Shown: one piece after another, positions 50,101 to 59,307 of the stretch
Position numbering within the stretch: position 1 is the stretch's first letter
Layout of the letters: every line of letters starts with the position of its first letter
From: GCA-2705995 sp965661625
Lineage (GTDB): Bacteria > Bacteroidota > Bacteroidia > Flavobacteriales_G > Salibacteraceae
Direction of reading: 5' to 3'
DNA length: 64,000 nucleotides
Assembly (NCBI GenBank): GCA_965661625.1
Contig: CBFIEM010000005.1
Location: 1-64,000, forward strand
The notes under the pieces: generated by a model
Told to the model about the DNA's origin: nothing
The model's database searches: none
Seen by the model: only the letters and a program-made list of their open reading frames with translations
Translations under genes and position numbers: made by a program

Positions 50101-51647
50101 CAGATGCCGTCGAATTAGAAGGTGCTAAGTTCACCTCGATAAACGCCAAACAAGATTCACTTTCTTGGTACGCTAAAGCTGCAACTTATAATTTAACGGG
50201 AAAGACCATTACCGCGAAAGAGGTTGAACAAGTAGATGTTGCAGACGCGCGGATTATTCCTGTTGATGGTAGGTTGTTTGTTCGAAAAGGGGCTGACATT
50301 GAACCACTTGAAGACGCGAAAGTAATAGCTAACCGTAAACTGAAATATCATCAGATGTATGTCGCTAATGTGGATATCCTAGGTAAATGGAAGTACACAG
50401 GAAGTGGGCTATACGACTATGTTGATGAAAACAACAGGAAACAGACACTTACCCTAGACCGCATAGGTGTGGATACCACCCGTCAAACTTATGCAGAAGG
50501 TAGTATTGCAGATTCAATGAGTTTCACCCTGAGTCCTGCGTTTGGTTTTGAGGGAGATTTTCGAATTGAGGCAAGCAGAAAAGACTTGGAGTTTGATGGC
50601 TATGGAAGCTTGAATCACACGTGCGAAATGATGCCACCAGCTCGCTTCTCATTTAAAAGTGTGGTAGATCCTCGAGATATTGTGATAACCATCAATGACC
50701 CTGTTAATGCAGAACGGGATGCGCTCAACTCTGGAGTAATTTTACCTGTGGATTCAAGCTTGCTGTACAGTACGTTCTTGAGCAAAAAAGAATCTAAACG
50801 CGACGAGTCTATGATTGATGCTACCGGTTATTTGGTCTTTGATAAAGGGTCTAAAGAGTACCGGATTGCATCGTTGGAAAAGTTAAATCAACGCTCATTT
50901 CCGGGCGCTTATGTATCGCTCAATACGGGCAGCTGTATGTTGGAGGGAGAAGGGAAATTGCTCCTTGCAAAAAAGACAGGTCTAGTTGATGTGATGCCAG
51001 TTGGCCGAGTAAAACACAATACCATAACCAATGAAGTTTCAATTGAAGGAGCCCTGTTGCTTAATTTCTTGTTCGACAGTAAAGCGTCCGATATTATCCG
51101 GAAAGCTATCTTAAGCTATGAAGGACTTGAGGCAACAACGTTAGATAGACCCATATACGAATTGGCTTTGCGAGAGTATATAGGCGTAGAGGAAGCCGAA
51201 GAGCTAATCGGTAAGATTAGCTTAGGAAAGAACTTTAAAACGCCAGATGAACTGGAAAAAACGTTCTTCATCAATGATGTTAACCTTAAGTGGAGCAAGA
51301 AAGAAGAGCTGTTCTACTCTGAAGGGCCTATTGGAATTGGAAACATGGGTAAGGATGAGGTAAATCGTTATGTGGATGGTAGACTGCTTATTGAAAACGG
51401 AAGATCAGGCGCTGAGATTAACTTATTAATTGAGCTGGATAGTCGCACTTGGTTTGTGTTTAACTTCAAGTATTCTACAGGATATATGCGCATTTACAGT
51501 TCTGTTGAAGCGTTTAATACGGCAATTCAAGATGTGAAAGGGGACGATCGTAAGATGAAAGGGGAACGCGGAACAAAACCTTACATCTTTATTAAAGGAA
51601 CGAAGCGTCAACGAGACGACATCATCAAGAAATTTGAAGATTTGTAA
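47121..51647 (+). CDS. Very large exported protein of unknown function
   Basis: A 1508-residue protein with a signal peptide ending near LFGFAQ. After a helical N-terminal part (~20-180) come long beta-rich stretches with many short repeated strand-turn patterns, a charged insertion around residues 350-365 (EESKKDKDERVKERDK), and a helical segment near 1310-1420. I recognise no enzyme motif and no sorting domain at the C-terminus, so it is probably periplasmic. The repeated strands recall OstA/AsmA-like beta-groove proteins that move lipids, but this is a guess from texture. It sits between prmA and plsY; codon use looks native. Confidence 0.75.
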   Translation: MKYFLLLGVLLLSLFGFAQEDIFPEDDAGFIREFTAYLDRVDKKTTKSLMEDFSPIWLGTTFSSAEKKRIIDLCNQMAIYKMRPYPEMSDYIEGLILYGNTPALKKHFSSWHTMLEALAVKKETKRDLADLHSFVRYFFRDKVLHQTRSKSVNWFTDNLDFEFSMKSGSPRVTFEKLNLKCEAKGDSMVIYNTKGELYPLDESWEGESGLVDWSRAGFSKELMQAKLSSYSIALRKPNYTADSVVFENKKYFEDPLIGRLEDKILADVKLERVSYPRFNSYNKRLLIKNIAKGVDFDGGFAQHGREFLGSGTRENPSKLIFYRESKPFLIAQSNQFVISLKSDEEVEESKKDKDERVKERDKSRIISKEAYVVMALDTDTIVHPGLNFKFFIDDRELNLIRTGEGMSKATYENNYHNISMDFELMSWKLDEPIIEFKSLEMSSSQQADFRSLAYYTENEFMNLMGTRSKHPLSELKHCAENFFSDELPLEEVARCLSLPITQVEPMMFRYSYDGYVGYNKETQTVTIKEKLRHYVGAKSKINDYDVLQVISNASASTNMVNATLNLLNYELTMKGVRRVVLSPQHRVAIYPKGQQIVMSKDRDIDFSGLLSAGKLEYFGSNFKFDYEHFIIDMPIIDSLQIWADTEQKDKQGYTLEARVKTVLENLNGELVIDVPNNKSGRYDIAKFPVFTSERESYAYYDRKEILGKVYDRDKFYYQVNPFELDSLDKFTNDQINFEGTFVSAGIFPDIEEPLRLQEDYSLGFKVQTPPGGLEAYGGKGTFENKVQLSHKGLIGDGNINYITSTSNSEAFYFFPDSVNGYTRSFDIEEQMAAVEYPTVTAKEVYVHWEPYEDHLYAATLPEKETFNMYAGVAAHTGELDYSPTGLVGRGINEFEGARLTSNRMDFKFYEFFADTADFVLSTDTMFNTIDFSTYQINAHIDFKERVAKCKSNGEPTLTVFDVVQYQAYLDRFTWYMDSEEVEFSAEGGETNSGADAVELEGAKFTSINAKQDSLSWYAKAATYNLTGKTITAKEVEQVDVADARIIPVDGRLFVRKGADIEPLEDAKVIANRKLKYHQMYVANVDILGKWKYTGSGLYDYVDENNRKQTLTLDRIGVDTTRQTYAEGSIADSMSFTLSPAFGFEGDFRIEASRKDLEFDGYGSLNHTCEMMPPARFSFKSVVDPRDIVITINDPVNAERDALNSGVILPVDSSLLYSTFLSKKESKRDESMIDATGYLVFDKGSKEYRIASLEKLNQRSFPGAYVSLNTGSCMLEGEGKLLLAKKTGLVDVMPVGRVKHNTITNEVSIEGALLLNFLFDSKASDIIRKAILSYEGLEATTLDRPIYELALREYIGVEEAEELIGKISLGKNFKTPDELEKTFFINDVNLKWSKKEELFYSEGPIGIGNMGKDEVNRYVDGRLLIENGRSGAEINLLIELDSRTWFVFNFKYSTGYMRIYSSVEAFNTAIQDVKGDDRKMKGERGTKPYIFIKGTKRQRDDIIKKFEDL

Positions 51648-51676
51648 GAAATCTTTTCTTTGCAAAAACCAGTGTT

Positions 51677-52324
51677 TTGGGTACCCAAGTTTTAATCATC
51701 ATATTGGCATATTTAACAGGAGCCATTCCCACCGCGGTTTGGGTGGGAAGGTGGTTTTATGCTATTGATGTTCGTGAGTATGGAAGTGGGAATGCTGGTG
51801 CGACAAATACATTTCGTGTGCTGGGTGCAAAAGCTGGTGTGCCCGTATTGCTCTTTGATGTTTTAAAAGGGTTTGCCGCTGTTCACTTGGTACGTATTAC
51901 CGAATTCACGCCGGGTACAGAGCCCTTTGTGAACCTTCAGTTAGCATTGGGTATTTCGGCACTTGTTGGGCATATTTTCCCTATTTATGTTGGGTTTAGA
52001 GGAGGGAAGGGTATAGCAACCTTACTCGGATTCATGCTTGCTGTTGAGCCGCTGGCATCGGGGCTTGCTATGGCCGTATTCATTGGTGTATTTGTTACAA
52101 GCCGAATAGTAAGCGTATCGAGCATAGCATCCGCAATTGCCTTTCCGCTAATCGTTAACTTCTATTTGATAAGTGAAGTCAATAGTTTGCGCCTATTCTC
52201 GATATTTATTGCCATTTTAGTACTGATTACGCATCAAAAGAACATTGAACGACTATTCCGAGGAGAAGAATCACGTGTGAACTTCTCTAGTAAACACAAC
52301 CATGAAGATAACACTGAAAATTAA
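51677..52324 (+). CDS. plsY: Glycerol-3-phosphate acyltransferase PlsY
   Basis: Membrane acyltransferase that uses acyl-phosphate to acylate glycerol-3-phosphate, the first step of phospholipid synthesis. The 215-residue protein has the three PlsY motifs: YGSGNAGATNTFRVLG, FDVLKGFAAV and FRGGKGIATLLG, within about five helices. No ATG is available at the N-terminus; the TTG at 51677 gives a normal start (GTQVLIIILAYLTGAIPTAVW). The 3' end overlaps the next gene by 23 bases. Confidence 0.93.
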   Translation: MGTQVLIIILAYLTGAIPTAVWVGRWFYAIDVREYGSGNAGATNTFRVLGAKAGVPVLLFDVLKGFAAVHLVRITEFTPGTEPFVNLQLALGISALVGHIFPIYVGFRGGKGIATLLGFMLAVEPLASGLAMAVFIGVFVTSRIVSVSSIASAIAFPLIVNFYLISEVNSLRLFSIFIAILVLITHQKNIERLFRGEESRVNFSSKHNHEDNTEN

Positions 52325-55300
52325 TTCATTACTGGTAAAACGATTTACTGGCTATTTCCTTCTTTTATGTTGTGTGTTGTCTTCCTTTGCGATTCAAGGT
52401 CAAGATACAGATGACCTGAAGCAAAAAGCAAATGAATCATTTGAAGCAGGTAACTATTCTGAAGCTAAAGGGCTTTACAGTCAGCTGACTTCATTTTTCC
52501 CAAAAGATCCTACATATAACTACAGGCTAGGTGCTTGTATGGTTATCGTTGATAGCGATAAAACTACTCCACTAAAGTACTTAGAGTATGCCGTTTCAAG
52601 ACCTGGGGTAGAAAATGCAGCCTATTACTACTTAGGTAAAGCCTATCAGTTAAATTATCGCTTTGCAGATGCAATTTCCTATTTCGAAAAATTCGAGATG
52701 AAAGCTTCTAGCAAGGAAAAAAAATCACTTCCAGTTGAACGTGACTTGAGGATGTGCGCCAATGGACTCAACCTGTTAAGTCAATTCAACTTGCTTCAAG
52801 TACAGGGAGCAGAACAGGTTAATGAAGCTACCTTTTACTTGAGTTATCAGCTTGATAATGAGCTGGGTAAGATCTTAACCACACCAGAAGATTTAAGGCT
52901 AAAAGAAGATGAAAAGCGAGGTTTTGCTGGACTAATGCATAAGCACGGCAAATCAGAATGGGTTTACTTCACTTCTTATGGTGATGATGGCGATTTTGAA
53001 AAAGACATCTACCGTGTTCGCGTTGGTTCATCTGGATTGACTTCGAGTAAAGAACGACTTCCAGATCAAATTAATACCATTTATGACGAGGAATATCCGT
53101 TCTTGGCGGCAGATGGTAAAACACTGTATTTCGCATCCAAAGGACATACAAGTATGGGAGGGTACGACATCTTCCGCACAGTGTATGACTCTTCAAGTGG
53201 AAACTGGTCAGAGCCACTGAACCTCGATTATGCTGTAAATACCCCTGATGATGATTTCTTGTACGTGCTTGACCCCAAAAAACAGCAAGCTACCTTTACC
53301 TCTTCCAGAAATAATAACGTAGGCAAGGTAAATGTATTTAGAATCAATGCCATTGACGACCCTAAGCCCGTGCACATTCTCGCGGGAACATTTAATGCTC
53401 CAACAACGCGTGTAGCATCCTTAGAAATTCACGATGAAGCCACGGGAGAGGTTGTATTCACTGCTCGAACCAATAAATCTGATGGGTCTTATGTACTTCG
53501 TCTAAAAGGCGGCTCCCGGTATAAGTTTATTGTAGATGCCAACGGCAGTGAAGTCCTTCATGCAGGAATAGTTGAAATTCCATCATTCCCTAACTCACGT
53601 GTACTAAAGCAAACAATGGAAATAGTTGAAGGTGATGATCAGCCCAAACTAATCATTACCAATCTATTTGATGAAGGCTTAGAAGGAATTGATGGTGGAC
53701 TCCTGGCGCAAGCTTTTATGGGAGCGGCACAAGGCAATGAAGTAGAAGAACAAGGCATTGTTCGCGAGGAAGTGATTTCCGCTATTCAAACGAGTGCAGG
53801 AGAAGTTCAGGCATCCATTTCTCAACTCGATGAACAGCAGAAGATTGCGGCTGGTACGGCAGAACGCAAAGCTAAATTGGCAGTTGATGAATTGACCTTG
53901 GCTGATCAAATTGAAGGAACAATTGGATCTAAAGCCACGTCAGAAAATCAAGCTAAACGAGATGAAGTTAACCGATTGAAGTCGGAAGCGAAGCGTCATG
54001 CATTGGAGGCTGATGCAGCAATGGAATTGAATGAAGAACTTAAGTTGATGCTTGACAATCAGCGCAAATTTGAGTCTGATTTGGCTGATTTAGTTATGAA
54101 TTCAGATAAGATGACTCCTGAGCAAATGAACATTAAGTTCAATCAGCTTGATACGGAAGTAAATGTGAAGTCTGCTGAAGACGCTTTTTCAAGCTTAGAA
54201 ATAAAGACAATTGCTAAACGGGAAGAAGCAAGGTTAGTTCAACAGGAGGCAGAAAACGTTGCAACTGAGGAAGCGACTCTTAAAAAGGATCTTGCTTATT
54301 ACCGAGGACAAGCCAATCAAACCCGTGATCGTGAGTTGAAAAAGACCTTCTTAAATGAAGCAGCTGAGATTGAGCAGGTTATTGAGGGAAATAAGGAAAA
54401 GGCAATACTGAAATTTGAAGAGGCTAAAGCGATAGAGGCAGAAGCGTCATTCATGGAAAGTAAACTGAATACGTTGAAGCAGGTCTCGTCTGATCTTGCA
54501 GCTACAAGTGAGGTCCCTTCTTCAACAAAACCTGTAGAGGTTCTAAAAAAAGAGGTTGATGAGGTTCTTGAAGCAACGGCAGACATTGCCTTTGTAGCTT
54601 CAGAAAACCCGTATAACCAAACAGAAGAAGAACTCGCAATTAGCGAGCCTTCAGCTCCTGATGAAGGCAACCCATTAGATAAGGACATGTACGAGGCGGA
54701 ACTTACTAAAGCAGCAGCGCTGCCAGTAGAAGAAGACCGTGTTCAAGCTCAACTTGAAATAGAGGAAAAATGGCTTGCGGATATTAACAAGCGCATGAGT
54801 TTTTTGGAGAAAGAGAAAGAGTACAATCCAACGAGTTCAGCATTTGAAAATTGGAATGAGGAGCTCGAAACGTTGGAAGCGTTGGCTGATGTTCGAAAAT
54901 CAACCATTGATGAATTGCGCTCAATAAACAGAAAGTATGCGGTTGATGAGGAGGAGGTGCTAGCTGAAGCGCTTGCTTACGATGCAGTGAAAGATTTTGA
55001 GGATCGCTTTTATTTTGATTATCAAGAAGCCAATAGTACACAAGGTAAGGCTGCTCAAATGCAGCAGCTAAATGAGGTAGACAATGCTTATATCGATGCA
55101 ATAAATCAGCGTTTACAAGCTATTGGTCAAGCTGCTTCAACAATGGATCCAGATGGTGGCGAATATCAAGACCTCATGGGCGAAGAGCGTGTCTTAGAAC
55201 AGTTGAGTGCACTGAAAGCTGGACAAATTAGAGAAAGGGAGGCTGCTAATGAGCTGGCTGAAGCTACTGCGGAGCAGACAACAGGAGAAGAGGAGACTAA

Positions 55301-58214
55301 TGAGCCGATTGAGACATCAGGTGTTGCTGAAACTAGCGAGCAACCGGACCTTACAGCAGAAGTTCCTGAAGCAAACAACACTGGTGATGAAACAGGATCA
55401 TCTGAAACAGAGCCATCTGAAACAGAGCCATCAGAAACAGTTCAAGGAAATGAGTCGAATGTGGCAGCTGAACTGCCGAATACTTCTGGAGAGCCTACTG
55501 AGAATGCCACAGGCTTAAACAAATTGAGCTATGATGATTTGATAGCAAAGTACGATATTGAAACGCTTCGAAAAGCTCCGATTAACTTAACAACATCTTC
55601 GTATAACTTTACTTATGAAGAGGCATTGGCAGACGCAGCCCTCATAACGGGTGGTACTGACCGAGCTATTGCTGTAGACTCAATTAATGAAGCCTGGTTA
55701 GGATCAATTGAGAAAGAAGTGGCTGTGTTGAGTTACAATCGTGAAAACAGCAGAAATGAAACAACGCGTGAGTTACTTACCGAAAAAATTGATGCGTTAA
55801 AAGGTGTTTACAAAGAAAAAGAAGAGCAAGTAGCATTCAACAAGGAGTTAATTGCCCAAGCAGATAGAGCTGCTCAAAGTAGCACTGATGTTGAATCGGG
55901 TACAGGTACCTCAGAAAACCTTGAAACGGCTAGTGTGTCAGCTGAAGAAAACACAACAGAAGAGGAACAAGAAAGCGCCGCCAATACTGATCAACCTGAA
56001 CGTTTCGAATCAGATCAAGCAGCAAATGCAACAAGTGATTCTAGCGGAGAACAGGAGAGTCTAGGCGATTCACAAGTCAATAAACCGAATAGAGAACAGC
56101 TTTCCAGTCGTGAGGTAGCTACTGCACCGTTAACTGCAGCTACAGTATCCGTGCAATTACCTGTTGCATCAGGTTCAAAAAAGGCTCAAGAAAAGGTTGT
56201 AGAACTTGATCGTGCATTGGAATTGCTTGAACTCAATAAAGAGGATGCAAAACGCAGGGAGCGCAAACAGATTGAAGCTGAAATAGAAGTTGTTAAAGAT
56301 CAGCGGAAATTAGCTCAAGCACAAGAGCAAAACTGGCAAGAGCTGGCGGATCTTGAAGCAGCAATTCAGGCTTACACCCTAAATCCAGCTGAGCAAACCT
56401 CTCCAACCAAAACGTATAGCAATAGAGCTGAAGAATTAACTGAAACCTACGCCGATTTGCAGGATCAAATTGCTGCAAAAGAAATGGAGCTTCAAGATGT
56501 ACGCAAGCGCAAAAAGCGTAAGGTGCTGATGGCAGAAATAATTGATTTGAAGCGTGAAGCATCTGCTGTGCGTGACGAAGTACAAGCAATCAGAGCACAA
56601 GAAAAAGCCATAGAAGAAATGGAGTGGAGAACGGCCGCGATAGCATCGCCGTGGAAAGATACCAATATGGTGCAATTACCAGAAGTAAGCGAACCTATGG
56701 ACCAATTAGAACTAGATAGTGCGCTAAATGGGGGTGTTGCTAAGCGTATTTTAGACGACCGAAAGCAGGCAGAAAAACTGCTGCTTGATGCACAAGTGCT
56801 TTATGCAGAATCTGCTGAATTAGAAAAGGCATATCAGGCGGAAGTTAACGCTCGAGGGAATGCTTCAGATTCAGCCGGTTCAGATGCGGATGAGGAAAGT
56901 CAGCGTATCTTGGATTCGTTGCAAATCAGGTATGACTCAGTGTTAAACGAAGCGCGAACAAAGGCTTCAGGTGCCCAATATTTAATCAATAAGAATAATT
57001 CAGCTATCTCAAAAATAGAAGACCGTAAGGTTTTGGCGGCACTGGTTTATACCGTTTCAGGAACTACTCCGAAAACAAGGGAAGAGGCTCAACCAGTAGC
57101 GCAGGCAGAGGTTACTTTAGCGACAATTGATGAGGTGCCAGAAGTGTTGAGTAAACCGATTTTTGTTCAGGATGAAGCGGCGGTTTATTCAGATGACAAG
57201 CCTATTCCTGTGAATACAAAAGTGCCTAAAGGTCTGGTGTTCAAAGTTCAAGTTGGTGCATTTAGAAACCCAATTCCTCAAGAAACATTTAAGGGTTTTG
57301 CACCAATTACAGGTGAAACAATAGGCAATGGTATTACTAGGTATACAGCCGGACTGTTCTTGGCATTTGCTGAGGCCAATGATGCGAAAAAAGCAATTCG
57401 TAGTTTAGGTTATGGTGATGCTTTTGTAGTTGCATACAGGGATGGAAAACGAATCTCCGTTGCTGAAGCGCGAAATGCCGCTGGTGCGCCAGTTGCATCG
57501 AATACAACGGAAGATCTTGTTACACAAGCTGAACCTAATGAGGCACCGGAATCTACCGTGCCCGCTGTAACAAACGAAATTCCGAAGGCATTGGTTTCTG
57601 GGGAATCACCAACAGTGAATGAAGTTACGCAATTGCCCCAACTGTTCTTTACCGTGCAAGTTGGTGTTTACAGTACATCGGTAGATCCCGCAGCACTTTA
57701 TAACATTACCCCACTAAATGCAGATCGATTGCCAAATGGAAATGTGCGGTACTCATCTGGAATCTATAATTCTGCTGCATCCGCTTCGGCAGGAAGACAA
57801 ACGATAGCAACCTTGGGTATTTCTGATGCCTTTGTAACTGCATATTACCAAGGGGAGCGGATAACGGTTAGCAAGGCTAAAGAATTGCTTGCATCAGGGG
57901 CATCAGTTGATCAACCATTGCCGGTTAGTACGCCCAAACCAATTGCTGCCCAACCGACTGAAAGTGAAAACATTACTTATCGCATACAAATTGGTCCTTT
58001 TGATGGGGAGGTTCCAACTTCAGATGCAACGGTGATTTTACGCTTTAATGATGAAGGTGTAACTATGCGTTCAGACAATGGAGCAACAGTTTATTTGATG
58101 GGAGAGTTTCGTAATTTTGCGAAAGCTCAAGCTCTTTTAGCAGAATTAAAGGCAGAAGGACTTAGTCAATTGGAAATCGTGACTTTTAAGGATGGTTTCC
58201 GGCAGTCAAATTGA
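52302..58214 (+). CDS. PorE-like TPR/PD40/CRD protein with long coiled coil and three SPOR-like repeats
   Basis: A 1970-residue exported protein. After the signal peptide (~1-34) come TPR helices (~36-140), a PD40 beta-propeller (~210-335, with EEYPFLAADGKTLYFASKG and GGYDIFR), a carboxypeptidase-regulatory-like beta domain (~350-440), a Glu/Lys/Ala-rich coiled-coil region (~470-1620) and three SPOR-like units starting FKVQVGAF (~1646), FTVQVGVY (~1781) and YRIQIGPF (~1891). TPR-propeller-CRD is the plan of the T9SS protein PorE, which ends in an OmpA-type peptidoglycan-binding domain; here SPOR repeats, also glycan-binding in other proteins, take that place. It overlaps plsY by 23 bases. Probably a periplasmic scaffold anchored to peptidoglycan. 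Confidence 0.85.
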   Translation: MKITLKINSLLVKRFTGYFLLLCCVLSSFAIQGQDTDDLKQKANESFEAGNYSEAKGLYSQLTSFFPKDPTYNYRLGACMVIVDSDKTTPLKYLEYAVSRPGVENAAYYYLGKAYQLNYRFADAISYFEKFEMKASSKEKKSLPVERDLRMCANGLNLLSQFNLLQVQGAEQVNEATFYLSYQLDNELGKILTTPEDLRLKEDEKRGFAGLMHKHGKSEWVYFTSYGDDGDFEKDIYRVRVGSSGLTSSKERLPDQINTIYDEEYPFLAADGKTLYFASKGHTSMGGYDIFRTVYDSSSGNWSEPLNLDYAVNTPDDDFLYVLDPKKQQATFTSSRNNNVGKVNVFRINAIDDPKPVHILAGTFNAPTTRVASLEIHDEATGEVVFTARTNKSDGSYVLRLKGGSRYKFIVDANGSEVLHAGIVEIPSFPNSRVLKQTMEIVEGDDQPKLIITNLFDEGLEGIDGGLLAQAFMGAAQGNEVEEQGIVREEVISAIQTSAGEVQASISQLDEQQKIAAGTAERKAKLAVDELTLADQIEGTIGSKATSENQAKRDEVNRLKSEAKRHALEADAAMELNEELKLMLDNQRKFESDLADLVMNSDKMTPEQMNIKFNQLDTEVNVKSAEDAFSSLEIKTIAKREEARLVQQEAENVATEEATLKKDLAYYRGQANQTRDRELKKTFLNEAAEIEQVIEGNKEKAILKFEEAKAIEAEASFMESKLNTLKQVSSDLAATSEVPSSTKPVEVLKKEVDEVLEATADIAFVASENPYNQTEEELAISEPSAPDEGNPLDKDMYEAELTKAAALPVEEDRVQAQLEIEEKWLADINKRMSFLEKEKEYNPTSSAFENWNEELETLEALADVRKSTIDELRSINRKYAVDEEEVLAEALAYDAVKDFEDRFYFDYQEANSTQGKAAQMQQLNEVDNAYIDAINQRLQAIGQAASTMDPDGGEYQDLMGEERVLEQLSALKAGQIREREAANELAEATAEQTTGEEETNEPIETSGVAETSEQPDLTAEVPEANNTGDETGSSETEPSETEPSETVQGNESNVAAELPNTSGEPTENATGLNKLSYDDLIAKYDIETLRKAPINLTTSSYNFTYEEALADAALITGGTDRAIAVDSINEAWLGSIEKEVAVLSYNRENSRNETTRELLTEKIDALKGVYKEKEEQVAFNKELIAQADRAAQSSTDVESGTGTSENLETASVSAEENTTEEEQESAANTDQPERFESDQAANATSDSSGEQESLGDSQVNKPNREQLSSREVATAPLTAATVSVQLPVASGSKKAQEKVVELDRALELLELNKEDAKRRERKQIEAEIEVVKDQRKLAQAQEQNWQELADLEAAIQAYTLNPAEQTSPTKTYSNRAEELTETYADLQDQIAAKEMELQDVRKRKKRKVLMAEIIDLKREASAVRDEVQAIRAQEKAIEEMEWRTAAIASPWKDTNMVQLPEVSEPMDQLELDSALNGGVAKRILDDRKQAEKLLLDAQVLYAESAELEKAYQAEVNARGNASDSAGSDADEESQRILDSLQIRYDSVLNEARTKASGAQYLINKNNSAISKIEDRKVLAALVYTVSGTTPKTREEAQPVAQAEVTLATIDEVPEVLSKPIFVQDEAAVYSDDKPIPVNTKVPKGLVFKVQVGAFRNPIPQETFKGFAPITGETIGNGITRYTAGLFLAFAEANDAKKAIRSLGYGDAFVVAYRDGKRISVAEARNAAGAPVASNTTEDLVTQAEPNEAPESTVPAVTNEIPKALVSGESPTVNEVTQLPQLFFTVQVGVYSTSVDPAALYNITPLNADRLPNGNVRYSSGIYNSAASASAGRQTIATLGISDAFVTAYYQGERITVSKAKELLASGASVDQPLPVSTPKPIAAQPTESENITYRIQIGPFDGEVPTSDATVILRFNDEGVTMRSDNGATVYLMGEFRNFAKAQALLAELKAEGLSQLEIVTFKDGFRQSN
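55401..55440 (+). repeat. 15-base tandem repeat in the PorE-like gene
   Basis: TCTGAAACAGAGCCA is present twice in tandem, followed by a degenerate third copy (TCAGAAACAG). It encodes Ser-Glu-Thr-Glu-Pro units in an unstructured acidic linker, a likely site of slippage. Confidence 0.75.
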
Positions 58215-58231
58215 AGGTAGAAGTTCAAATC

Positions 58232-58522
58232 ATGGTGAAAGCTGAAGAAATAGAAGTATTACCAGAAGAGGAGGTTGATGTTCTAACTGACAAGGAGAAT
58301 CAGCCTGTTCTCATGTTGTATAACGATGATTACAATACGTTTGATTACGTGATTACGTGCTTAATCGAGGTATGTGAACATGAAATGGAACAAGCTACTC
58401 AATGCACATACTTGATTCATTACAAAGGAAAATGCGATGTGAAACGAGGGTCGCGCAAAGACTTAGAGCCCCGATGTAAGGAGTTGTTGCGCAGGGGATT
58501 AACTGCAAGTATAAAAGAATGA
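58232..58522 (+). CDS. clpS: ATP-dependent Clp protease adaptor ClpS
   Basis: N-end-rule adaptor that hands substrates to ClpA/ClpC-ClpP. The 96-residue protein has the ClpS core: VLMLYNDDYNTFDYVI, a helix with the His of CEHEME and a final basic segment. The ATG at 58232 is used; the frame could begin at a TTG (58211) overlapping the preceding gene. It overlaps the M48 protease gene by 4 bases. Confidence 0.88.
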   Translation: MVKAEEIEVLPEEEVDVLTDKENQPVLMLYNDDYNTFDYVITCLIEVCEHEMEQATQCTYLIHYKGKCDVKRGSRKDLEPRCKELLRRGLTASIKE

Positions 58523-59307
58523 AGAGATCATTATTAATAGTCGGCTTAGCAGTTTATTTCATCGGATGTTCCACCGTGCCCATTACCGGAAGGAAACAGG
58601 TTAATATGTTACCTGAATCAGAATTGATGAGCATGAGTTTAACACAATATGATCAGGTGTTGAGCGAAAGTTACGTTGTTGGCGATTATGACGAGCGCAC
58701 TCAACAGGTAAAGCGAGTAGGGAAAAAGATTTCAGAAGCTTGCCATGCATTCTTAAAAGAACAGGGACAGTTAAATCGGGTAGAAGGTTTTCAATGGGAA
58801 TTTAATTTGATTGAAAACGATGTGATAAACGCATGGTGTATGCCTGGCGGAAAGGTAGCTTTCTACACTGGAATCCTGCCTGTATGTCAAGATGAAGCCG
58901 GTATTGCAGTTGTGATGGGACATGAAGTAGCTCATGCTGTTGCACGTCATGGCAATGAACGGATGAGCAATCAAATGTTGGTAGCGATGGGGGGAATAGG
59001 CATAGCATTGGCTCTGAATGAAAAGCCGACATTAACCCGCGATCTGTTTTTACTCAGCTATGGGGTTGGTTCTCAATTAGGCGTACTAGCATTTAGCAGA
59101 AACCATGAATCTGAAGCGGATAAGATGGGGTTGGTTTTTATGATTCGAGCAGGTTATGATCCAGAATCAGCGATTTCGTTTTGGCAAAGGATGTCTTCAC
59201 AGGGTGGAGGAAAACCACCAGAGTTGCTCTCTACACACCCATCAGACGAACGTCGAGTTCAAGAAATTCGCGAATTTATTCCTATTGCTAAAAGCTACGC
59301 TCCATGA
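58519..59307 (+). CDS. M48 family metallopeptidase lipoprotein
   Basis: A 262-residue zinc protease with a lipoprotein signal (YFIGCS), the HEVAH zinc site (HExxH) and the third ligand in ESEAD, as in the Oma1/LoiP/BepA group that cleaves damaged envelope proteins. Its N-terminal segment TGRKQVNMLPESELM is typical of the group. It overlaps clpS and nfeD by 4 bases each, so clpS-M48-nfeD are translationally coupled. Likely periplasmic quality control. Confidence 0.93.
   Translation: MKRSLLIVGLAVYFIGCSTVPITGRKQVNMLPESELMSMSLTQYDQVLSESYVVGDYDERTQQVKRVGKKISEACHAFLKEQGQLNRVEGFQWEFNLIENDVINAWCMPGGKVAFYTGILPVCQDEAGIAVVMGHEVAHAVARHGNERMSNQMLVAMGGIGIALALNEKPTLTRDLFLLSYGVGSQLGVLAFSRNHESEADKMGLVFMIRAGYDPESAISFWQRMSSQGGGKPPELLSTHPSDERRVQEIREFIPIAKSYAP

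Noticed and set aside
55249..56064. Short open frames within the coiled-coil part of the PorE-like gene
   Set aside because: Low-complexity Glu/Ala/Lys codons create long alternative frames; none has a plausible protein composition.
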